Source: Lingula anatina
Lineage: Eukaryota; Brachiopoda; Lingulata; Lingulida; Lingulidae
Length of the DNA: 64,000 nucleotides
Assembly (NCBI RefSeq): GCF_001039355.2
Contig: NW_019775559.1
Coordinates: 57,963 to 121,962 of the forward strand
Direction of reading: 5' to 3'
This document shows positions 1 to 12,417 of this stretch, one piece after another. Position 1 is the stretch's first letter; the number at the start of each line of letters is the position of its first letter. The notes under the pieces are model-generated. The model ran no database searches, was not told the origin of the DNA, and saw only the letters and a program-made list of their open reading frames with translations. The position numbers and the translations under genes were made by a program.

Positions 1-3000
1 CATGTCAGGCATGATGGGTATGTTATTTGTCTTTTCAAGCATACAATTCACGCAAATAATCCAATCATGCACAAAAGGAATTTTTTGTATTTACATTTAC
101 AAAGTGGATTCTCGACTACACATATGCAAAAATACCGATATGTGAGCAGGCAAGCACACATGCACGTATACACATCCTCATTCTCACCATGCATTGTAAG
201 ACACAGGGAAACTGATGGAAATATAAGACATAAAATGAGTCATATGTAAACACTGACTAATGGACATGCACAGAATTATTCTGTAGGAGGACCTTGTAGA
301 TTTCTTGAAGTGCAGATCTGCTTGACCTTCAGTACCTCATAAGTTTTCCGCATGTCTGGCATTTTATTTGTTGTTTCAGTCAAATAAACTTATGCTTAGA
401 AAATAATTTCAAAAATGAATTCTAATTTCTAATGATTCTTTTTTTATTTATAATACTTTTCTCATTTCATGATCCTGCAGGAACGATGGGAGCCATGATG
501 GGTAAGAAGTTATACACGTGCAAAATAAACATGCACACATGCCAGCAGTCAGTTGCTCAATGAAGCTAAGGTCATAATTTGAAAAAATGTTCAGTACTTA
601 TTTCAAATTTCATTTTGTGATAAATGTTGAGCAATCATGGTTATGTACTATTTCATGTAGCATTGTCATGTACATGCAGACAGGTTCATAAACAAAAAAT
701 TAATCAGACGGATAAAAGGTCATCATACACCCTAGCCTGTAGTATTACTTGTGCATGTACGGAAAAGAATTAATATGGATAGACAAAAAGTCAGGCAGAT
801 AGATATACAGACGGGCATAGTCTACATCATATTATATTAATTTATACTTTTGCTTATACTTATTTACTTATTTTGTTACTTACTTGGTCTGTTTTTAAAT
901 TGACTAAATCCAATTTTGAATTAGTAATCTTTTTAATAGTGGTCTAGATAGGATTCTTGGGCAACCAATGACCCTGTACAATAACTTAATTAATTTGTTG
1001 AGTAAAGTCTTAAAGAATTACTCTAATTCTGCTTTATATTCATTGAATTGCTGGAATATTATTTGTACACATTTTGCTTCTTCTTTGTGATAAAAAAAAA
1101 AATTCTTAGAACTCATGACATGTGGCAGAGGCAGGCATAATGAGGGTGCCTAGGTAGCATTACTGTACACAACAGCAGTTGTTTTATCTTTTCTGTATTA
1201 ATGTTATTATTACTATTTTTTTATTGAATGTCAGCAACATACTGAGCATGCCATTTTAACAGTTCATGTAAGCAATGTAGTATCATTGCAATTATAAAAC
1301 ATTTTTTATCATATGTAAATCCAGTAGTTTGAAATAGATTCTTGAATGTACTTTGAGTTTTATTTCAATTTTCCATATCCTCTTTCTGGTTAAAACCATC
1401 ATACATTACCAAAAAGTTGTCACTGCTAATTTTTTTATAGCAAAATGCTCATCTTTATATTTTTAGATAGTGCTTTCAATGTGAATAACCTTCCTCAGTT
1501 TGGTATGCAAGCAGGACCTCAGAACAATATGTTCCAAATGTCAAATTTTCAAGGTAAGTTTTGAATTCGTTTATTTATTAATATTTATTTATTTATGACT
1601 ATTAGGTTACTCAATTATGAATATCATATGTGTGTGTGTGTGTGTATAAAGTTGAGATTGATATATATAAAACTTAACCTCCCCTGTGATAAAACCAGCA
1701 CTTATCAACAGTTGCTTGTAATCATTTTTTTGGTCTTGATAGTGTATAAGAGAAAGAAGAGAAAGCCTGGTGACAACTGCCCATTACCTATTACAATACT
1801 GTCAAGAAATAGATCAAAATGTTTTCATCTTCCATATAATCAATAATAACATCAACTTTATAACATTTTATGATCTTTTATGATCTCTTTTTTTTTTCAC
1901 AGAATTGTTAAAGGTACAATATGTGTTAGCTATTTATATAGAAAAAAAGAAGAAAAAAAATAATGTACTAGTATTTGGAAGCTACATGTAGTGTCAGTAA
2001 TTTTTCAATCATCACCAAGATAAATACGTACCCTATCCAAAACCAAATTTTACCATAAAAAGTGAAATTCACTAGTCTTTAAATTTGTATCTCCATCTGA
2101 GAATGATTTAAAAACTATAGCAACTTGGAATGCAAAAACAGCTATATACATGTAGGTTACAATTATGTAAACAGTTTTGTGTATTGTTGATTAAGGGAAA
2201 TGAGTTGAAATCACCAGGATAATGAAATTAAAATTAATTGCCATATGTGTGCCTCATTAAGTGTACAAATATTTAGCATCTTGGTAAATGGCCCCATGAA
2301 GTTATCTGACATACACGGTAGATGCAAATGCACCACTGCTAAACTACAAATTTCAATCCCTTTTCTTTGATTTTATTTGATTGTTACTTTAATTTTCATA
2401 ACCCAGGGGGTCACCAAGCCACACAGCAGCATGTGCAGCACATTCAGCAACAATACCAGCATCAATATCAGCAAAACTATCAGCAGGGACAGTCTCAGCA
2501 GATGCAGGTAAATTTATACCCTCTGTTATCAGGGGCTGCTAAAATAGTAGACAGTATACAAAATTACAGTGTGAGCCATTCAACATTTTGTAATTCTTTA
2601 ATTATCTGGAATAATTACATTTTTGGCTATATAAATACCCATGGTATCCAACACTCATTGTTTGATTTTAACTGTCAATATCAGAATACAAGCAGAAATG
2701 ATTTTAAGATAAGTGGCAAGATTTAATAGTGGATATATGTTGTATATGTTATAGGGTGCTGCTCCTCAGGCTCCTATGCAAATCCCCCCATCAATGCAAG
2801 CCAGAGCTTACAACCAACAACTGAGCAATGCGGGCATGTTCAGTATGTCGCATGAAATGCAGATAGAGGTAAAAATAATATATATTCTGCAGGAGGTTAT
2901 TTTTTAATTTGGTGTTGGTATGTCTGTTACTATGTGTAAAAGAGTTTTTATTGCCTTTTTGTGGCAGACTGATCAATCTGTACTCTTTTGGAGTACGTTC

Positions 3001-4239
3001 TAGTTTTATATGCTTCTTTTTTACGGTGAAATTAATTATGAAAAGTGAAATTTTATATGTGTTTAGTTTGTATTATACCTGAAGATAATCATATATTTGC
3101 ACAAAATATAATTTGTGGTTCCTGAAAAGTTGGATGAATGTGCATAGACATAGTGGGATAGTCCTAACATTTCATTTACATCTAGGGTTCACAGGTTAGA
3201 AGGTTAATTATTTTGTAGTATAAAAAATGAAAAAGTTTTTACAAGATACCAGTAATTGGTATGAAAGATTTATGGTCTGCAGTCCCTCTTTGGGAATTTG
3301 AATTGGCTTGAAAATAAATTAGGCAAACATTGATAAAACAGATTCTTTTCCAGCATTATCTTAGGATGGCAATAGATTTTGAAACTTCAGACTGATGAAC
3401 CTCTGAAAATACTGTTGACATTAATGTTTTTACGCGAAGACTATCCAGCAAGTGAACTGTCAGAAATTCTGAATAGTTAATCGTTCAGGTATATTTATAT
3501 AAATATGCATTGCATGATGTGAGAATTTATTTCAGGCTGGTTTGATTGAAGAAGATGAGCATAGAGTCAGAAGAAAGCAAAAATCAGTAGGTTTAATATA
3601 TTCAGCTCTTTCATGAAACATGATTTTTGTTTCTGTTGGGGATAATTTTATAAAGGTTAAAAGCTGGGCTTAACTATGAGTCCAGAATTAAGTCTATTTT
3701 GACAAAAAATAATCAGTAGTAGGTCACATAAATGAATGTGGGCCTGTTTCATTTTAATGGACTAGTAAGAGTTTACCTTTCCTTCATATGAAGTAGTCTA
3801 TATGTTACAGTCAACTATCTACTTAAGTTTTTAATTTTTAGATTTAATTATAATTTAATTGATCCTTGCAAAAAAGTTTTATTATTATTATATGAAAATA
3901 ACCAAATAAAATATAAGAAGTATTAATGCAAATGGTTTCAGAAAAAATGGAAAGATGAAGATGAGGAACCAGTTGATGAAGATGCAGAGGTAACCACAGT
4001 GTTTAAACATTTACAGTTAACATTAATGCAAAAATGTGATTTTAAATTGTTAACCTATTGAGGCACATAGATGAATTATAATTGATACAAGACACTGAGG
4101 ACCCATCATAGTTTAAATTATGATCACTATAGTATTTCTAATGCTTTTCTATTTATCCCAAATGTCAAATTTGCCTCTTTTTATTCAGAAAAAATATCAA
4201 AAATGCACTTGTAACAGATGATCTGTTTTTGATCACAAA

Positions 4240-4270
<31 letters not shown>

Positions 4271-7200
4271 CAAAACATTTCAAACTAATCAAGGTTCTGT
4301 GCATGGTCTTGAATATTGATACTTTTTGACAACTGATTAAGTTTGAAAGTTTTACTCTGGGTACATTTCAGTCATTTAATAATATCTTATAATTTCGCTT
4401 CTTTTCTTGCTTATATGGGTTATTTACAGTAAAAGAACTGTGTGTACACAGAAAACAAAATCAAAGCTCTTGTCTTAAATGACATATGTACTAAATGATA
4501 TTCAAGAAAGTACATAATTTTTTAGAAAGAGAGGTTGAAGCAGGAACTTGAAGAGATGAAGAAACAGCAAGAAGAAGTCCGTAAGAAGCTGGCTGATAAC
4601 AAAGAATTATCTGAGAAATTGAGGGCATTGTTTGTAAAGGGATTGCAGCGGTGCTTGGCAGTGTCTGGGACCTTGGACCCCACTGAGGGCACAGTGAAGC
4701 CCATGCTGGTCTACCCAAGTGACAACGAAGACCCAGTTGTTCTTTGGTCCAAATCTTCTGATTATGGTGATGTGTCTGGAAAGAAATGGAGTTCTGAGGA
4801 TGACTGTGCATACCTGAGAGAGGCCTTAAAGGGACTAGGTAATGAGCAAAATTGCCAGGTTTATACACATCTAATTAAAGCATTTTTTGAAGATCAATTC
4901 CTATTGTTTTCAGGGTGCCATTTTATAGTTTAAGGCATGCCATGTACCATAGAACTGTCTGTGCATTTTGAGTAATGAAATTCTAGCAGCCTTGAATAAA
5001 TGAAAATTGCATGAAATTGCCCATAAAATATCATTTTTTATTGACCCTTTATTATATCTATGGTTTCGAGCTGTCTAAGACTTTGACTAAAACATTTTTC
5101 AAATACAGTAATTATTATAGAATTTTTTAGATGAGTGTATTTTGTATTTAGTCAATACTAGTATATGGCTTAAAAGTCTTAAAGTTGAACTCTTATTTTT
5201 TTGGAACAGCAGTAACAAGGATAATGTGTTCTCTTCAGGTACAAATGAGGATGCTGTTATCCATATTGTAGCAACTCGTTGCAACTCCCAAAGACAGGAG
5301 TTGAAGCTAAAGTACAAGACCATGTACGGAAGAGTAAGTACATATCCATGATCATCCTAATACCAGTTAAAGGCACACAGCCATCCTTATACCTCATATA
5401 GAAAAAGGGTAAATTTTCCTGACAATTTCAACAATTTTGCCTTAATTTCATGTATATTACATACACATATATAACTTGATGTATAAATGAATACATTAGT
5501 ATCCTTTTGTCAGTAGAAATACAAACTGAATTACTCACAGGTGCTAAAAAGATACAGAACAATCCTATACATTCCTTTAACCATTTTATGTGTTGAAAGA
5601 AAGTTACTCATTATTTTGGTTATTCATTTAACTATGATATTTGGAAATATAGCTGTAAAGGCCCTTGCCCAAAGAGATATTATCCCAACAATTTTCCAAA
5701 AAAAGGTACTAATTTTCGAATGTTATGCTGATGGAAGTGGAGTCCTGCAGCATTCTAACACTAGACTGAGGCTGGGTTCCCATACCTAGATCGATCTAAC
5801 AGGATCAATCCATCTCCAAGGGGTTTCTCGCTTAAGCCGCTTAGATTTCTGGCACACCTTCTGAAGCTGCTAAAGGATAATTACCCCCTAGTAGGTGTGA
5901 CAGACATCTAGCTTAAGCCGCTTTAGTTGATTGCAATTTAGCAAGAATCCCCTTGGAGATCAATCCACAGTTAGCATGATAGGGTCTGGGAATTGTCCCT
6001 GAGGCAACTTTTCATAATTTCTTTTTCCACTTAGGATCTGATTGAAGATATTAAGTCTGAATTAAGTGGTGACTTCAGGGAGGCTGTGATGGCTTGTTTT
6101 GTGAAACCTGCTGAATATGACGCTTGGAGCATTAAGGAGGCCATCTATGTAAGTACCTGTATATATTCTGCAAGTAGGCTGCTAAAAAAATCTTTGAATG
6201 GCACAAGTAAATGCATATTAGCACAAATAGAGAAATGGAACCAGTGCAGGTACTAGTCCTTGATGGTTCCTTATCAAGTATATGGTGGGGATGGGAGGGA
6301 GATTCTTGGATTAATAACGTTGACTTTTTTTAGTAAAAACAAAGATGCCATATGAATTATGGAAGATATAAAAGGCAATGAAAGTCCTATAAACCACTCC
6401 TTTAAATTAGCCCCCTGTTTTTTTTTTGTCATATCAGGGACTGGGTACAGATGAGGCATCACTTATTGAGATCCTGATGACCAGAACCAATCCACAGATC
6501 AAGGAGATACTGGCAGTGTATGCTGATGGTAAGTATATGGGATAATAAACATTTAAGTATTTTTTAATAAAAACATTTTTGGAGGGTGGGGGATAGTCTG
6601 GAGATGTTGAGATTTTTGGCAAATGAATTCTGATGTTTTTTTTTAAATATTTTATGGGTTGGTTAACATGCGAGTTTTTGGACAGACAAAATATTGAGAA
6701 AAATTAAGACACTTTTTATGTTACTGCCATATTTCATTTGCACCAATATATGTAAGTATAAAGCTTGAGAAAAATTATAATAAACAATTAGTTCTATAAT
6801 ATAGCTATAGTTATATAGTTAAATATAAAGATTATGATTGCAGAGAGTGACAAATGCATATTTCATTGCCATTCAAAAGCACTGTTAAGATCAACCATGA
6901 CACTGTATGTATTTTCAGTTGCTAGCCCCAACAGAAAGGTGACTGGCTCTTTGCTTGAAAAAGATATCACTGATGATACAAGTGGAGACTTCAAGAGACT
7001 TTTGATTTCAGCAGCCCAGGTTTGTACAGCAAAAAGCATTTATTTCATCAAAAGATTTAGTAGTAAGATATTTTCCAACTCGTTCTTTAAATTAAAGTAT
7101 AAATAACAATTACATCATAAGTCCTTTTGCATTTCTTCATGAAGGGAAATCGTGATGAGTTGACAATTACTGAGGATGCTGTCGAAGAAATATTATTGGA

Positions 7201-9257
7201 TGATGCACCCACTGGACAGTTCCGCATCAACTTTTCCAAACTTGTGGATGTTGATAAGTGTAAGAGAGATGCTGCAATTTTGTATAAGGCTGGAGAGGAC
7301 AGATGGGGTACAGATGAAGAAGCTTTCAACAGGATTTTTTCTGTAAGGAACTATTATGAACTGAGACACACATGGGATGAATATGTCAAGGTAATAATAT
7401 TGTGCGGGTAACAAATTTCTAATGTATCACTTATTCTGAAATATTTTTTATGATTATAATTATTTTCATCGTTTTTGTCAGCTAAAGTCACATTAAACGT
7501 TTGTGGTTTTGCAATCTCTTAAGGGATAATAACAATTTGGCATGGTTATTATTTTTTATAAGATTTATTAATTACTTCATAAGGCACTTGAAGTGAATCT
7601 TATTTCCCTACTATAAGAAGTTATGTCATCTCCAGTATATTTTATTTCTATCACATTTATAGCAGGGTTCAGTCCTGCCAGCTGAAACAATTTGAAACAA
7701 TTAGGCAGCAGAACCAGGCATTATTTTTTTATCTTAATAGCAAAACTAAATTACAATAATTTGACTAGAATTTAAGGCATGTTTCAGTAGCTTTTAATGC
7801 AGTAAAATGCATACAAAAAGTTAAGAATTATTTCAGTGTTTTGTAGAATATATTAATATATCTACATCAAAGAAAGATTATATATTATTATATGTACTTA
7901 GGGTTATATATACATGTAATTGTTTTTTATTTATATATGTATTATTTATAAATTTAGAAACAATGGACAACACTGTTTGAAATTAATATTGATCTGTATT
8001 TAATAAACTTATTAGCTTTCCCAGCGAGATATCCTGAACTCAGTAGATCGTGAAACCTCTGGTGATTTCAAGGCAGGACTGAAAGCAATAGGTATGTTAT
8101 GGTACAGGCCCGTAGCCAGGAATTTCAAAAGGGGGGTTCTTTTTCTGAAAAAGTGGACCTTTTCCCATAAAAACTTCATGTACCTAGATCAAATTTTACC
8201 CAGAGTGGACCTTTTCCCAGCAAAGNAAAAGGGGGGTTTTTTTTTTGAAAAAAGGGGCCCTTTTCCCAAAAAACTTCATTTTCCTAGATCAAATTTTTCC
8301 CCAAGGGGGCCCTTTCCCCCCAAAGGGGGTTTTTTTTTTAACCCCCCCCCCCCCCCCCCCCTGGCTACGGGCCTGTGGTAGCTAGGATGTATTATTGTCT
8401 CAGACCATGAAAATTTTATCAGGTTGTCAAAATAACTAATGTGATTTGTATTACCCTGTCTAAATTTTAGTTGGGGAAACACAAATATGTATTTTTTAAA
8501 CTAAAAGATCAATTTGAATGCCCCTTTTTCAGTTGTTTGGTGTTTATGATGAACAAATAAATTGTCTTAACTTCATTGTAAGTAATACATTCCAATAAAC
8601 TTGCTCTCAAAATCATCTAACACAGGAGCGAATAAGTCCACCTGTGGGATCCAGATTGATACAAATGTTTATCATGATTTGATTTTCCATCAAATTTTAT
8701 CAGACGTGTCTTATCAAATCCTCATGGTACTTTTTCAACAGGGAAGGTCTCTGTCAATAGCCATTCAAAATGTTCTCTGTGGTAGCATTTTTAAAATTTT
8801 AAAGAATTCATTGACACATTTGCAACTTTGACACCTAGATTTTTCTTTTTTTTTTTTTTTTAGTAATGAACATCCGTTGTCGTCCAATGTTCTTTGCTGA
8901 ACGACTGAAAGCTTCTATGAAAGGGCTAGGCACAGATGACAAGACTTTGATAAGAATTATTGTATCCAGATCTGAGGTAAGCAGTACTTTTCAGATACTG
9001 ATAGCAAGATTGTCAAGTGGATATGGTCTCAGTTAAGTGTACCTAATGCCTCTTTTACCTCCTAGTCAGTAGAGCACAAGTCTCTTTAAAAAATAAAAAA
9101 TATTTATAAAATTTTTAATGTGTTTTTCTAGATTGATATGGTTCAGATCAAGGCAGCATTCCTTGCACTGACAGGGCAGACTCTGTGGAACTGGATTAAG
9201 AGTGACTGCTCTGGAGACTACAAGAAACTACTGCAGGCAATTGTGGGAAGAGATTAA
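1..9257 (+). CDS. Annexin gene, 5'-truncated by the window, with long Q/M-rich head and coiled coil
   Basis: Annexins bind acidic phospholipid membranes in a calcium-dependent way. Sixteen exons join in phase: 1-17 (partial), 481-501, 1467-1553, 2407-2507, 2755-2868, 3536-3586, 3942-3989, 4526-4838, 5239-5333, 6035-6148, 6438-6528, 6919-7019, 7145-7390, 8016-8091, 8864-8976, 9132-9257 (TAA), about 570 codons. Residues 1-120 are Met/Gly- then Gln/His/Tyr-rich; 121-146 are charged; about 146-190 form a Glu/Lys-rich predicted coiled coil. The core starts near residue 233 and has four annexin repeats: KGLGTNED (repeat 1), GLGTDEAS (2), a typical repeat 3 with RWGTDEEAF, and KGLGTDDKT (4). The GxGT loops and downstream SGDF acidic motifs of type II calcium sites are visible in repeats 1, 2 and 4. 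Low-complexity heads are known in annexins A7 and A11; a coiled coil before the core is not usual. The paralogue cannot be assigned. The true start codon lies upstream or is the ATG at 2; this is not decidable here. Confidence 0.93.
481..501 (+). other. 21-nt microexon of the annexin gene
   Basis: The exon is flanked by an upstream ...CTGCAG acceptor and a GTAAG donor and keeps phase 1 on both sides. It encodes a Gly/Thr/Met/Ala patch (GTMGAMM) that continues the Met/Gly-rich pattern of the first visible exon. It can be skipped without changing frame. Confidence 0.65.
5770..5996. repeat. MITE-like inverted-repeat element in annexin intron
   Basis: The left part (ATCTCCAAGGGG near 5812 and the following TTCTCGCT) is mirrored on the right by AGCAAGAATCCCCTTGGAGAT near 5941. 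The outer flanks (GGTTCCCATACC... and ...GGGTCTGGGAATT) also pair imperfectly. The layout is that of a non-autonomous fold-back element; no coding potential is seen. Confidence 0.5.
8105..8375. mobile_element. 271-bp non-autonomous foldback element with TGGTA target duplication
   Basis: It has perfect 16-bp terminal inverted repeats, CAGGCCCGTAGCCAGG at 8105-8120 and its complement at 8360-8375, flanked by the 5-bp direct repeat TGGTA (8100-8104 and 8376-8380). The interior has internally repeated G-rich blocks, a long C run (8342-8361) and one ambiguous base (8226). It lies in an annexin intron. The superfamily is not identified. Confidence 0.75.
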
Positions 9258-10045
9258 CCTGCTGTTCAAGGAAGGAACCAATTCATCCACGTGAAAGAAA
9301 ACATATCAGATAGTAAACTGTATTGATTGAACTTTTGATGTTTTGCAAGTACACTGTGTTAATTGAAATGTTGATGTTTTCCATCTAATCTAAGTGTATA
9401 TTTTTGGACCAGGATTTGTACCGTTCACTGGTGTATCCAGGATTTTGCTCAGGTGGTAGGGAGTGAGGTGTGGGATATATAAGATAACAGGCGAGGACAA
9501 TTTCACTATAGGTAGGGCACAGGAATCGAATGATTACCTAGTTTTGTCTTGTTTAGCTTGTTAAATATATATACTTTTTTTTTGGGGGAGGGGGGGGGGT
9601 GGAGGAGAAAAGAGATAACTCAGAAACTAAGGAGAGGAGGAACATGGCCCAGTGTATCTCCCCGGGTCCTCCATTTTAAATTATAACTTGTAAATAAGTA
9701 TTTGAAGTGCCATTTTATATTATCATTTCACAAGTTAAACAATTTTATTGCCATATCTTGCATTACCTGAAAGATTTTTAAACTATTATCTGTGATAAAC
9801 TAACTGTGGCCTATATCAATATGGAAAGATGCAATAGTGAACAAACCTCTCCAGTATACACGTGATCACAACCTTGAAAATATCATGATTTACCCATGTA
9901 TTTCTGATGAAATATTTGAAATCCAATTTTTCTTTTGTATTTCATTTATGTATAATCGGATTCCTGTATTTTTAATAAACATTATTGTATACCTAGATAT
10001 GCTAAATGGTTTATGTACCAGTACTTATGTTACCATGTTCTACTT

Positions 10046-10080
<35 letters not shown>

Positions 10081-10371
10081 TTGATACAGTCATTTTATCT
10101 CACCTTAAATTTCAATTTTCACAACTTTGTACATTTACTGTATTCTGCTAAATATGCTGTTAAAATATCCCATCAATTTTATTTGCATATTTCTTCTGTA
10201 AATTATTATTCATATTTATATATTTATTTTTAGACATTTTGTAATATATACAACTCTTATACTTTGAATGAATATTTTTGGCTTTCAGAAAAACTTAATA
10301 AGTTATTGCTTAATATATATAAGTAATTATAGGCTCTGAATATTTTCTGTTTTTGCTGATATGTGAATAAA
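9258..10371 (+). other. Probable 3' UTR of the annexin gene
   Basis: AT-rich non-coding sequence after the annexin stop codon. Candidate polyadenylation signals AATAAA are at 9974-9979 and 10366-10371. It includes a G-rich tract near 9583-9604 and a CA microsatellite. Which signal is used cannot be told from sequence alone. Confidence 0.5.
10050..10079. repeat. (CA)n microsatellite
   Basis: About 15 uninterrupted CA units in the annexin 3' flank. Confidence 0.95.
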
Positions 10372-12302
10372 AATACTGTGAGCTCAGTATATTTTTAATT
10401 GTTTATCTCTCTTACCTTACAGTAATTCAAAGCCAAATGACAAAAATAATGATAAGTGAAATGAAAAAAAGATATAAATAAAAGAGAAAAAAAATTTAAG
10501 TGTAACTTGGTTAAAAAATAGTAAATATTATCAATGTAAATCTGTGAATTCTTGACTGATTTGTCTGTAAATTTACCAGTAAAGATTGTGCCAGAAACGG
10601 AGAGTGCTCACTGGGGCTAGCGCAGTATTGAGAAAATGCGTTGAATATGGTACCCAAAACCACTACAAATGGCACCATATATGAAAAAAAAAAATTGACG
10701 GGTATTATTGTGACTCAAAAATGCCACAAGCGCTGAGGCCAGATTATGGGCAGAATTTGCTAATTGACGTCATGGTCAAAGGAACACAAAGGTATACATA
10801 TATAAGCGATGAAATTTAAGACATTAAAATATAATACTTACATTATTATTAATTTTAGCGCATTTTAACGAGGCGGGTGAATGTCTTTGTTGTGAAAGCC
10901 ATGAACATTTGCTGCGTCGGATTTCTTAAATCAATATATTTTAATTGATTATTTCATTAAAAAAATATGATGCTTCACTATTTAAACCTATAAAAAAAGT
11001 GGTATTTTAAGTCTCTACAGGGAGACCATTGCAGGCAACATTATAAACGTTGTTTGGATCATCTCTGAGTAATGTTATGTATATCACCGTATATATATCT
11101 CATCAGAAAACTTTCCCCCCGTATTAGAGCTTTGATCTAGCTTCTCACCAGTTTGTGTAATTAAATGTCAATTCATGCCGTTAGGACCCTTGCATCCCCA
11201 CCTCACATCTGCCATACTTCCTACATGCACATACATCGACTTTCAGATGGTACTATACCTTATGTTCTTCAGTAATTTCCATAGAGGTAATCAGTTGAAT
11301 AGACAATGTCAAATGCCACGGAATTTATACACAATTAGCATCAGAATGCACTTAAAAAAAGAGAATATGCCTTATTAGCTTGTGTCTGCAGCGAACTTAT
11401 CCCCTGACCTCCGTAGGCGACGCGGGATGCTTTCAACAAGGGTCTCAAGTTAAATCTGTTTTAGGGGGCATTGTTGTTTGGTAGCAATTTCTAAATTTTC
11501 ACATGCATACTAGTATATACGTCGAGATTTTTTGAAAGTTCTGCATCCTGGGGATATGAAACTATACTTGGTACACGCACGTGTAATTTTTCTGGAATAA
11601 AGTAGTGCATTACACCTTGGACAAAACTAAGATCTAATAAACGGATCTTAGGACAAAATAACGTTATTATGTCCAAGATTTCACTAACAAGTGGACTTCA
11701 GTCATATTTTACGTGTTTTGAGTCTGAACATTCGTGAACAATTTCAGTAACAATGCAAAGGTTCACGCAAATTAAAATTATCGATTCACAAATCACAGTA
11801 AATAAAACTTTATTCATACTAACTGATAGCACGAAAATTCATGCGTATGAACGATTCTGATATGTACTGGCTGTGTTAGCACGAATGGATGTCACATAAC
11901 CCTCGCTGACGAGGGGTCTATCTTTTAAGTTATTGAGACCACGGGTCCATTCACGGGTTATAACGCATTCATTCGAGACGTGCGGTCATCCGAATTACAC
12001 CATGTCCGAGTCTTTTGTTCTTCACTTCCTCCGTTTTTCGAATAGTGGAAATTAAAAGGCCGCATTCACGAGTCACAGTAATGGGGTGCTTCACGAAACA
12101 TTCAAAATAAAACGAACATTTCACGCTTTTCGGGAGATAAAAAGTGGCTTTGAAGGGTAACGAAAATACCAAAAAGGACCCTCACTGCAGTAACAACCTT
12201 TCACCTAAAATGAGCCATACCTGTTGTAATTTGCATAAAAATAAGTTACTCATCGCTGTGCGAACTATCTTCCTGCATGCTCACTTGGCAGTTGGACACG
12301 GT

Positions 12303-12417
12303 TACCCTCTACCAGGACGACAGATTGATTTTCACAAGATATTCACAGATATGCCTTTAGATAAATAGACAGTCATTTCATTCACTGCCAAAAAATTTGC
12401 CACCCTGGTAGAGGGTA
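12303..12417. repeat. Short inverted-repeat element
   Basis: TACCCTCTACCAGG at 12303-12316 is perfectly complementary to CCTGGTAGAGGGTA at 12404-12417. The interior is similar to 45833-45905 in a SMARCE1 intron (shared AGATATTCACAG and a TAGATA/GTCATTT stretch), so this is a dispersed repeat. Confidence 0.55.

Noticed and set aside
8094-8482. Open frames over the G-rich/C-rich block in the annexin intron
   Set aside because: They arise from internal tandem blocks and homopolymer runs of the foldback element and include an ambiguous base.
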